A DNA stretch of 64,000 bases from Haliclona indistincta. Taxonomy: Eukaryota > Porifera > Demospongiae > Haplosclerida > Chalinidae. Positions within the stretch are counted from its first letter, which is position 1, and the number at the start of each line of letters is the position of its first letter. Shown piece after piece: positions 1 through 14,767 of the stretch. Under the pieces are notes generated by a model that saw only the letters and a program-made list of their open reading frames with translations, made no database searches and had not been told where the DNA came from. A program made the translations under genes and the position numbers. The stretch covers positions 2,598,631 through 2,662,630 of the forward strand of contig OZ024790.1 in NCBI GenBank assembly GCA_964017065.1, read 5' to 3'.

Positions 1-2
1 AT

Positions 3-2363
3 TCACCAGAAAACTTCTACAAGTTCGTCTCTATCGTAGAGAGCAGGAACGCACAACTTGCTTCCACCCTGAGGAGTCAATACATGCAGCATGTGGAACC
101 AGCAAGTATACCTGATCATGAACAAGTCCCTGATCCGACCTATGCTGAGTGTGTGAGCAGTCTTCGACAGGTGTATAGAACAGCTGAGCCTCCAACCTGG
201 GACCCTCTCGCTCAGTGCCAGCATGTCAAACTAGCCATGATAAAGGAGAAAGGAAAGCGATGTGGCAGTGACAACACGATTGCTGAGAGCAGAGTAGAGG
301 GAGATGTGGACATACTGTTGACAATAAAGGTACCTGTAGATTCTGATAGAATCTTTGATGCTGGCATCTTTGACAATGAGCGTCAGGTGATTCTAGTTGA
401 AGGAGTGGGAGGAATGGGAAAAACAAGTCTTGCCTACCAATATGCCAAGAAATGGGCAGAAGAAAAGTTGAGCACATTTGATGCTGTGGCTCTTGTTCGT
501 CTACGAGACTTGAACGAACACGATGTACGTGAAGTTGATCTTATCTTGCCTCACCTTCTCTTCCTAGCTAGTGGTAACAGCATATCAAAAGAGATGGCTC
601 GACTTATCGTAGACAAGCAAAAGATACTCCTCATCTTGGACGGCTGGGATGAGGCTCCAGCAAGCATTCGTAAGGCATCATTCATCAAAGATCTGCTTCG
701 GTCAGTTTCTAATCAGTCTAGAATTTTGGTAACCTCTCGACCTGACTTTTCATTGGATCTTCATGGTCTAGCTAACCGGGTAGTGATTCTTGGTTTTACT
801 AAAGATGATATTCACATTTATTTTGAGAATGCGTTAAAGTCACACCTGCCCAATAATGAAGTGAAATCAGCTTGTGATAAGCTGAGCAATCATTTCCATC
901 GCTACCCAGTTATCGAAAGCTGTTGCTATGTGCCCCTGAATGCTGCCATTCTAGCATACATATACCTCAATCGTGACCAGACCTTACCCATCACTCGATG
1001 TGATCTGTTTCAAGAGCTCGTACTATGCTGCATTGTCCGTGAGCTGGAAACTCGCCAACCCAATAGAGTCCTTGAAACTGTCTCCTCATTTGAGGATCTC
1101 CCTGCTGATCTAAAGGAGCAGTTACACAAGCTCAGTGAACTAGCTTTCAATGGTGTGATGCAGAACAAGATTGTTTTTACACAGAAGGAACTCACATCAC
1201 TCTCTACATTAGGTCTGCTTCATAGTGTCCAGGGGTTTGGCTCAATTGGTAGAAAATTAGTCACTTGCAACTTTATCCATCTAGCCGTCCAAGAGCTCCT
1301 TGCTGCCTACTATATCTCCCGACTAGAACCAGCTGAGCATTCTAATCGATTTGAAACACTTTTGAATGACAATCTCAAGTTTCCTGTACTCCAGTTTTAC
1401 TCTGGTCTGACCAGGCTCACCAATGAGAGTGTACGAAACCTCATCGCTGGATTTAACTTTAATCTGTATGTAGTATCAGTATTTAACTTTGATCAGTATG
1501 GAGAGAAAAGTAAGCATTGCTTCTTAGCATTTCTGAACTGCATCTTTGAAGCACAAATACACGATCAATCGTTTTATGAACAATTGCTTCATACTCTAAA
1601 ATCTAGTGTTGATTTGTCTTCTATTTCTTTGAGTCCAATGGATTGTCTGTCAGTACACTACTTTTTATCTTCTATCAGAACCTTGGCGAAGGGAAAAATA
1701 AACTTGGATATTTCTATCTGCAGTATTGATGACCAGTGTTTGGGTATGCTACTAGGAATATCTACTGAGCATGCTGAGACATCCTCTACATCAGGTGTTT
1801 TAGAGTCTGTAGAAACCCTAGAAGTGCAAGGCAATAAATACACAGACACTGGGATTGCTTACATTACCAGAGCTCTTATCTCCAACAACACTTTAAAAAC
1901 ACTGTGGGTTGGTACGGAGAGTGTAACAGACGTGGGACTGGTGCCACTGTTGGAAGCACTACCAAGACAACGTTCACTGAAGGAGTTAACATTGCAATGG
2001 ACATTGTCACATCCTGGCGAATCTTTGAAGATGATCGGAGAGTGTGTAGGGAGAAGTACAATGGAAAAAATAGTATTATTCCTTTATCCTCCATCATTAC
2101 AGTCAGAAGAGGCAGTTAAAGAGTGGGTCCAGGGTATTGTGGTTGGAGGGAACAGTCTCATACACTCTCTTATGTCTTGTCAAGTTACTAGGCTTACTAT
2201 ATACGTAGTTCATCGAATGAGTTTATTTGCTTTTGATAGAAATGATATAAAAACACAATTAGATTCATCGCTCCAAGAATCAGTCACTTTTATTAACTCA
2301 GAAAGAAGAAAAAACTCAGTTTTTACAAATCCTTTACATTTATATGTTAGTTGCTTTTTATAA
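3..2363 (+). CDS. NLR-like NACHT-LRR protein, 5' partial
   Basis: Intracellular STAND NTPase of the NLR type. The frame is open from base 3, so the protein or this exon starts before the window; the first ATG seen is at 84 (759 aa from there). The first 30 or so residues (PENFYKFVSIVESRNAQLA) look like the end of a death-fold domain. Counting from the ATG, Walker A GVGGMGKTS is at about 107-115, Walker B LLILDGWDEA at 182-191 and the sensor motif TSRPD at 217-221. The NLR-typical FIHLAVQELLAAYY is near 397-410, and two or three leucine-rich repeats follow at about 575-665. The stop TAA is at 2361-2363. The domain order is seen; a role in innate sensing comes from the family. The N-terminal domain type is not certain because it is cut off. 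No intron is seen within this part. Confidence 0.85.
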   Translation, partial: SPENFYKFVSIVESRNAQLASTLRSQYMQHVEPASIPDHEQVPDPTYAECVSSLRQVYRTAEPPTWDPLAQCQHVKLAMIKEKGKRCGSDNTIAESRVEGDVDILLTIKVPVDSDRIFDAGIFDNERQVILVEGVGGMGKTSLAYQYAKKWAEEKLSTFDAVALVRLRDLNEHDVREVDLILPHLLFLASGNSISKEMARLIVDKQKILLILDGWDEAPASIRKASFIKDLLRSVSNQSRILVTSRPDFSLDLHGLANRVVILGFTKDDIHIYFENALKSHLPNNEVKSACDKLSNHFHRYPVIESCCYVPLNAAILAYIYLNRDQTLPITRCDLFQELVLCCIVRELETRQPNRVLETVSSFEDLPADLKEQLHKLSELAFNGVMQNKIVFTQKELTSLSTLGLLHSVQGFGSIGRKLVTCNFIHLAVQELLAAYYISRLEPAEHSNRFETLLNDNLKFPVLQFYSGLTRLTNESVRNLIAGFNFNLYVVSVFNFDQYGEKSKHCFLAFLNCIFEAQIHDQSFYEQLLHTLKSSVDLSSISLSPMDCLSVHYFLSSIRTLAKGKINLDISICSIDDQCLGMLLGISTEHAETSSTSGVLESVETLEVQGNKYTDTGIAYITRALISNNTLKTLWVGTESVTDVGLVPLLEALPRQRSLKELTLQWTLSHPGESLKMIGECVGRSTMEKIVLFLYPPSLQSEEAVKEWVQGIVVGGNSLIHSLMSCQVTRLTIYVVHRMSLFAFDRNDIKTQLDSSLQESVTFINSERRKNSVFTNPLHLYVSCFL

Positions 2364-2661
2364 ATTGTTACTAAAATGTTTATTTACAACATTGAAGGAG
2401 AGCTTAATGAATCATATGATAACACGTATTCTTTCTCTCTGGTGTAAAAACAAGATATGTTATAAGTAATTATGGAGCATGTAAAAGTAGACTCTTGATT
2501 ACTCCCAATCTATACCATTGCACCATAATTTACAATAATTATTATTTAATTTTAGGGAAATCAAGACAGTACTTATAAAGAATTCAGTTTAGAGCTACAA
2601 TGTAGGTTCAATCATAATTATGTCACTAGTTAGTTCAAGCGGCACTGCCGTGTGCTGCTAG
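2364..2661. other. Tail-to-tail intergenic region
   Basis: About 300 bp between the stop of the NLR gene (+) and the stop of the first hydrolase gene (-). It is AT-rich and must hold both 3' ends and polyadenylation sites. No further coding or RNA feature is seen. Confidence 0.6.
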
Positions 2662-7747
<5,086 letters not shown>

Positions 7748-7869
7748 GTCGCTCATAAAGAAGGCGTAGACTTTTGTTAATAAATCTGTTGTCGATGAAT
7801 ATCGTTATAGCATCCCCAAGAACTATGTAAATATTATTACAGGCATAATTGAATTATATTCTAACAATA

Positions 7870-10800
7870 CTACTGCTTGAGGAAGTCCCTTATATACTGG
7901 TTGACTAGTTCAGGTTTGTCCTGCTGGACCCAGTGGCTGCAATCAGGAATGTGCCTGTAGTAGAAAAAACAATCTAGTAAACAATTTTGACATGTAATAC
8001 GTAGCTTCAACTCTTGTCTCGCATAATTGTTTCGTGCACTAAATATATGCACTTAACTTTATTAATAGATAAATAGTACTCCAACTTTATATGTAATAAA
8101 ATTTCACAAAAGCAGCAGCCAAATTTATTTTACAAGAAATTGCCTAGATAATTATCGTCATCTACATGCTGCTCACTTTATGGTGATATTGGTACACAAT
8201 CCAGTATGTTTATCAGCTAGATCACTGTTCAAATATTTATCCATGTCACCCTAAACAGAACAGTAAAATTAATACAACAATCATTTATCCCTTTTACTAT
8301 CTTACCCAAATAATGAGTGTCGGTGTGTTAATCTTGCTTGGTGGGCTGTTTTCTTGGACTTCAAAGTCCGCCAAAAATGAGCAAAAATGTTTGATGGGAT
8401 GAGAGAAGGAGCGACGTGATTGAGAGTACATGTATTTGTAGGCTTCAACCACATCTAAATTGTTTCTATCTTTAGAATTAGATATCTATAAGGAAAGGTA
8501 TGTGTAATACAATACATGTTAGGTGCGTTGTGTGCTTGTAAAATTTAATTCATAATTATGAGGAAGCATAGAATTTTAGTTGAGTAACAGTTGTGAAATT
8601 AATTTTAGTTAGCTGTGAGATTTGTGAGATTTTGGCAAACACAATTTACTATTAAATTTTCTATAGAATATGCAGCAACCAGCTCACTACATGAGATAAC
8701 ACAAATGGATATTGAAGTCCAAATCATGCAAGCACTGGTTTAAACATGATATTAACTAGTTTATAATATTGACTAGTTAGTGCTAATGACGATTTCCTAC
8801 TTATCAACTAAGCTGTCTATCAGTACTGTCATCGTTGGTTGGTGTTTATAGCTACTAATACAAGCAGCATAGTTTACCATTTGATCGAATATTTTATAAT
8901 CACTGAGTGATAGCGTCCATTCGGTGATCCAAGGAACTTGAAGCATTGAAATATACTATTATGAAAAGAGAAAAACAGCTATGGCAGCCTTGTAGCTAGT
9001 TTGTAGTACCATCAATGTTGATAACTGCCAAGGTGATTGACGAATACTCTGCACATACAATCTAAACAAAGATAGATGATTTTAGTAGAGCAAATTATTA
9101 TTTTAACTCACCGAGGATGAGGAGAATTCATAACAATGTGTTTATCCACTAGTTCAGAATGCTTGCTAACAATGTTCCTATGTAGGAAAGAGAAAATTCT
9201 TTACTAATGTGTTTTGCACATTTTAGGAATTTGTGCTTTCTGTTCAATGTTGCTTTTTAGAACATAATATAGAAAACACGCATTCCTAGAATGTGTGGAA
9301 TTCGGACATGCACCAACTATGACATGCATATGTTTTGCGTCTCAGTATAAGAGTACAAATTATATGTGGAGATAAGATGAAATAAGAGCAGAAGAAGTAT
9401 GTAATTTTATCGTACCATGCAATAACTCCACCCCAGTCATGTGACACCAGGACACACTTCTCATAGCCAAGCGCAGGAATCTGTATCAATGAAAAGTTGA
9501 TCATTCACGATGTACAAGTCAGTTTAGACTGCATAAGTGAGATTTATTTCACAGTGACTAACCAGCTCTAGGATGTCCTGTGTGAGTTTGTTCATAGTGT
9601 AGTCACTAGTATGTGGTGGTTTGCTACTCTCCCCATATCCTCTATAATGCATGGAGAGGAAATTCATAGTTTAAACAAACAAACATAGTGTTGAAATTGG
9701 GCATGTGTGCTATGAATACATGTACTTAATATTAAGGTAAATATAGTAGTAAATGTACAATGCAGTTACAATAACTATATAGGGTAATAACAGGAGCGCA
9801 TATAAACAAGGGAGCATGTAACTCTGTAAACGGCGAAATCCTAACATGGCTGCTGTTCTAAAAATAATAGTTTCCATATAAGAACTATAATCCATATAAG
9901 GTCTATAATTTCAACCGCGCCTCCATCCGGTATATTATTAATAACGGGCGTGTACTAGTTATTACATCCGCAAACGTCACATTTATACTTTATATGGAAG
10001 TAACTAAAAATAGCAAGTCCGCCATATTAGGATTTCGCCGTTATATGGGGTAGTGTTCAGAGTTACATGCTCCCTTGTTTATATGCGCTCCTGGTAATAA
10101 TTATATGCTCTAAATTATTTTGAAAATTGAAACCAGCACTTCATACATGAGTGGTACAGTGGAACTCAAACCATTCACTGAAAGATGGTTGCACTGAGAG
10201 AAGGTTACATTGACATGACGCATTCCTAAAGTGTAAAGATATTTTAGCCCCTGAAATGTGTGTGGCTGTACTCACTGCATGTAATATAATATCATTTATA
10301 GTTTACACATGAGTACTACTACTACTAACAGCGTACCTTAATTTTATGCCTAATAACCATTCAACACTACAATTATGCACGGTGTTCATTACCACAAAGC
10401 ATACAAGCTATTTGTCACATAATACAGTGATTTGTTACAGTAGTAATTTACACAGATACTCCGAATTTAAGATTTTATCTTGTGTTGCTTGGAATAAACC
10501 GTACCTCAGATCAACTGCTACAACTCTGTATTCTTCAGCAAATTCTTTTAGTTGATGACGCCATGAAAACCAAAACTGCGAACGTCAATAGATACCAGTA
10601 TTATAATGTAAAGAAAGAATAATGAGTGCTTGAATATAATATCATTTATAGTTTACACATGAGTACTACTACTACTAACAGCGTACCTTAATTTTATGCC
10701 TAATAACCATTCAACACTACAATTATGCACGGTGTTCATTACCACAATTATGCACGGTGTTCATTGCACCAACTGGGAATGGTCTGTGTAACTACTATTA

Positions 10801-11579
10801 GTGATGTTTGGTGATGAATGGATACCTCATGTCAATAGCAACTACTCTGTAGTCCTTAGAGAAATGAGTCAGTTGATTGCGCCATGAGTACCAGAACTAG
10901 GAGAGTGAGAGGGGAAGGGAGAGGAAGGGCAGAAGGGAGGGAGAGGAAGAGCGGAGGGAGAGAGAGGAAGAGGGAAGGGAGGGAGGATGAGGGGATGCAG
11001 AGATGGGAGGGAGAAGGAGAGAAAGAGTTTACGCAAAGTGATGTAGAATATATATTTGTGTTAGATTGCCGCAGCATAGTACAAGCCACCGAGTCACATT
11101 GTAGACCTTACTTGTATTATGCAAATACAATAATATGTTGTGATTTGAAGTAGCTAGAGTATGCTATGCAGTAGGTTGTGTTACCTCAGGGAAGCCATGA
11201 AGGAACAACATGAGCTGCTTGGACCGATCACCAGCTGACACATAGTGGAACTTGATGTTGTTAGCAGTCACATACTCGTGTGTACCAAGAGCATGATCCA
11301 GTAGACAAGCTGGAGGAACTGAGAGAGAGAGGGAGAGAGAGAGAGAGATCATACTAAGTTTGCAAACCGAACCATGCAGTCATACGTAATGTTTTAGCTG
11401 ACACTGAAAATGGCTGCCGTTTCAGGGCCGTTTGCTGGACTTTACTTACCACGACGAATTTTCTTTCTCAGAGCGGCTCGAGGACTCCACGCAATGACAA
11501 ACAAGTCGTAGAGCAGCATCAGACAAGAGAACACTCCTGTCATGAGGAAGTAAAGTATAGCATCTCTAACACCAGCCAT
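7870..11579 (-). CDS. Chimeric epoxide hydrolase-like gene, copy 2, with duplicated exon
   Basis: Alpha/beta-hydrolase of the same EPHX3/4-like family. Exon 1 (11450-11579, ATG at 11577-11579) and exon 2 (11185-11318) match copy 1. The 3' exons (7870-7954 through about 9562-9645, with HDWGG at 9419-9482 and catalytic CSHW in the last exon) match copy 3. Between them are two versions of the third exon: 10826-10896 (copy 1 type, FWYSWRNQLTHFSKDYRVV) and 10505-10575 (copy 3 type, FWFSWRHQLKEFAEEYRVV). Both are 71 nt with the same phases. Using both would break the frame, so only one can be used per transcript. The gene arose by unequal exchange between a copy 1-like and a copy 3-like gene; the intron at 9791-10093 then took a MITE. 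All exons inspected are open. Confidence 0.8.
9791..10093. mobile_element. MITE with CAGGAGCGCAT ends and 7-bp target duplication (copy A)
   Basis: 303-bp element in an intron of hydrolase copy 2. Its ends are a perfect 36-bp inverted repeat beginning CAGGAGCGCATATAAACAAG, followed after a short gap by a second inverted block (AACGGCGAAATCCTAA). GTAATAA is duplicated at 9784-9790 and 10094-10100. The paralogous intron in copy 3 (near 13625-13640) lacks the insertion, which confirms the boundaries. Non-autonomous. The superfamily is unclear: CAG termini recall hAT, but the duplication is 7 bp, not 8. Confidence 0.85.
10633..10747. repeat. Duplicated 115-bp intron segment at the chimera junction
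   Basis: Near-exact direct copy of 10282-10397 (AATATAATATCATTTATAG through the TTCATTACCACAA end), also present at 13805-13921 in copy 3. It sits exactly between the copy 3-like and copy 1-like parts of hydrolase gene 2, and marks the recombination junction. Confidence 0.85.
10908..11030. repeat. Purine minisatellite, second copy
   Basis: Shorter version of the GGGAGAGGAAGGGCAGAAG repeat at 6849-7083, in the same position relative to the third exon of hydrolase copy 2. Confidence 0.85.
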
Positions 11580-11699
11580 GATCTCATAAAGAAGGCGTGA
11601 ACTTTGTTAACAAGTCTGTTGCCGATGAATATTGTTATAGCATACTAATAATACATAATATTATTATTCCAGGCATAATTAAAGTTTATTCTAACAATA

Positions 11700-14520
11700 C
11701 TACTGCTTGAGGAAGTCTCTTATGTACTGGTTGACTAGTTCCGGTTTGTCCTGCTGGACCCAGTGGCTGCAATCAGGAATGTGCCTGGAGTAGAAAAAAC
11801 AATCTTGTGAAATTAATCATAAAATTAATAGCTTCAACCGATGGCTTCAACTAATAATTTTTTTGTTAGCACTAAAATTATACGTATCTTTATTAATAGA
11901 TAGATAGCAATGCAACTTCTTTGCAACAAAAGCAGCAGCTTGCTTTACCAAGAAATTGTTTACATATTAATATCGTCTACATGCTCACTTTATGGTGATA
12001 TTGGTGCACAATCCAGTATGTTTATCAGCTAGTTCACTGTTCAAATATTTATCCATGTCACCCTAAGCAGAACAGTGAAAGTAATACAACAATCATTTAT
12101 CCCTTTTATTATCTTACCCAAATAATGAGTGTTGGTGTGTCAATCTTGCTTGGTGAGCTGTTGTCTTGGACTTCAAAGTCCGCCAAAAATGAGCGAAGAT
12201 GTTTGATGGGACGAGAGAAGGAGCGACGTGATTGAGAGTACATGTATTTGTAGGCTTCAACCACGTCTAAATTGTTTCCATCTTTACAATTTGATATCTA
12301 TCATGTTCAAAGGGAAAGATATGTGTAATACAATACATGTTAGGTGCGTTGATGTGTGCTTATAAAATTTAATTATAAACAACCACAATTATGAGGAAAC
12401 ATGGAATTTTAGTTGAGTAACAGTTGCGAAATTAATTTTAGTTAGCGGTGAGATTTGTGACATTTTGGGAAACACAAAATTAATTTACTATTAAACTTTC
12501 TATAGAATATGCAGCAACCAGCAGCTTACTGCATGAGATAACACAAATGGATATCAACTGAGCTCTGGTTTAAACATGATAACTAGTTTATAATTGACTA
12601 GTTAGTGCTAATGACGATTTCCTACTTATCAACTAAGCTGTCTATCATTCCTGTCATCGCCGGTTGGTGTCTATAGCTACAAATTAAAATACAGCATAAT
12701 TTACCATTTGATCGAATATTTCATAATCACTGAGTGATAGCATCCATTCTGTAACCCAAGGAACTAGTAGCATTGAAATATACTGCATGAAAAGACTGTG
12801 AACAACAGCTATGGCAGCCTTTAGCTAGTTTGTGGTTACCATCAATGTTGATAACTGCCAAGGTGATTGACGAATACTCTGCACATACAATCTAAACAAA
12901 TATAGATGATTTTAGTAGAGCAAACAATTATTTTAACTCACTGAGGATGAGGAGAATTCATAACAATGTGTTTATCCACTAGTTCAGAATGCTTGCTAAC
13001 AATATTCCTATGTACGAAAGAGAAATTTCTTTACTAATGTGTTTTGCACACTTTAGGAATTTGTGCTTTCTGTCGGCAATGTTGCTTTTTAGAACATACT
13101 ATAGAAAACACGCATTCCTAGAATGTGTGGAATTCGGACATGCACCAACTATGACATGCATATGTTTTGCGTCTCAGTATAAGAGTACAAGATTATTTGT
13201 GGAGATAAGATGAAATAAGAGCTGGAGAAGTATGTAATTTTATCGTACCATGCAATAACTCCACCCCAGTCATGTGACACCAGGACACACTTCTCATAGC
13301 CAAGCGCAGGAATCTGTATCAATGAAAAGTTGATCATTCACGATGTACAAGTCAGTTTAGACTGCATAAGTGAGATTTATTTCACGGTGACTGACCAGCT
13401 CTAGGATGTCCTGTGTGAGTTTGTTCATAGTGTAGTCACTAGTATGTGGTGGTTTGCTACTCTCCCCATATCCTCTATAATGCATGGAGAGGAAATTCAT
13501 AGTTTAAACAAACAAACATAGTGTTGAAATTGGGCATGTGTGCTATGAATACACGTAGTACTTAATATTAAGGTAAATATAGTAGTAAATGTACAATGTA
13601 GTTGACTATAGTATTATATAACTAGGGTATTATGCTCTAAATTTTGAAAATTGAAACCAGCACTTCATACATGAGTGGTACAGTGGAACTCAAACCATTC
13701 ACTGAAAGATGGTTGCACTGAGAGAAGGTTACATTGACATGACGCATTCCTAAAGTGTAAAGATATTTTAGCCCCTGAAATGTGTGTGGCTGTACTCACT
13801 GCATGTAATATAATATCATTTATAGTTTACACATGAGTACTACTACTACTAACAGCGTACCTTAATTTTATGCCTAATAACCATTCAACACTACAATTAT
13901 GCACGGTGTTCATTACCACAAAGCATACAAGCTATTTGTCACATAATACAGTGATTTGTTACAGTAGTAATTTACACAGATACTCCGAATTTAAGATTTT
14001 ATCTTGTGTTGCTTGGAATAAACCGTACCTCAGATCAACCGCTACAACTCTGTATTCTTCAGCAAATTCTTTTAGTTGATGACGCCATGAAAACCAAAAC
14101 TGCGAACGTCAATAGATACCAGTATTATAATGTAAAGAAAGAATAATGAGTGCTTGAAATATTTTTGAGAGAGTATATTCGGAGAGAAAGCTCGAGTTCA
14201 GTCACCTCAGGAAATCCATGAAGTAGTAGCATCAGTGGTTTAGAGTGATTCCCTCTGGCTACATAGTGGATTTTGACATCATCACGTAGCGTTGCGTACT
14301 CGTGGAATCCATAGGCTGGGTTTACAAGAGTCAGCGGAGAAGCTGTAGAACTGATGAGTGAAGACAAACATCGGAACATTACACGATACTCACCTCGTTC
14401 TTTCTTGCCCAGTGCTGTTCTTGGGTGTCGTAAAATGACGACCACGTTGCGCAGCAGAACACACAGTGAGACTAGCAGTCCAACGAGGAAGATGAAGACC
14501 TTTTCTGCAAACCGTGCCAT
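11700..14520 (-). CDS. Membrane-anchored epoxide hydrolase-like protein, copy 3
   Basis: Third member of the hydrolase cluster. Exon 1 (about 14390-14520, ATG at 14518-14520) encodes MARFAEKVFIFLVGLLVSL, a different membrane anchor from copies 1 and 2. Exon 2 (about 14203-14345) has HYVARGNHSKPLMLLLHGFPE with the HGxP oxyanion motif. Exon 3 (14029-14099) is FWFSWRHQL. Then come GYGESSKPP (about 13390-13475), [18 protein letters not shown] with the Asp nucleophile (about 13252-13318) and further exons down to the last one (11700-11784), with catalytic CSHWVQQDKPELVNQY. It reads away from the first kelch-kinase gene, 247 bp off. Exons 4 to the end are nearly the same as in copy 2, so this 3.5-kb stretch was duplicated recently. 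Confidence 0.85.
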
Positions 14521-14767
14521 CGTGATCTTGAGTCTTCGTCGCTACTGGATTTCGATTTGTGTGATTGATCGCGTGATGTAGCTTAATGATCTCTTGCAAT
14601 TAGCCTCAGGCAACCAGATTCCACCTCTAGGCGAGAAGAGCTTTATAGAAGTGAGGTATTCATATTCTGCTGTAAATATAATTATCAACACTGAAATTAG
14701 CCCCTCCCACTCTTTCAACATTTAATTTTTATGAGCCCCGCCCTTGAGCTAGCTCTGCGACCCAAGT
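14521..14767. promoter_or_regulatory. Divergent (bidirectional) promoter region
   Basis: 247 bp between the ATG of hydrolase copy 3 (-) and that of kelch-kinase copy 1 (+). It contains the TATA-like CTTTATAGAAGTG near 14642 and GC-box-like CCCCTCCCACTC and GCCCCGCCCTTG near 14700-14750. The same block precedes kelch-kinase copies 2-5, where the first motif reads CTTTATAAAAGTG, a good TATA box about 95 bp before the ATG in copies 2, 3 and 5 (about 20 bp closer in copy 4). Promoter function is inferred from position and conservation. Confidence 0.55.
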
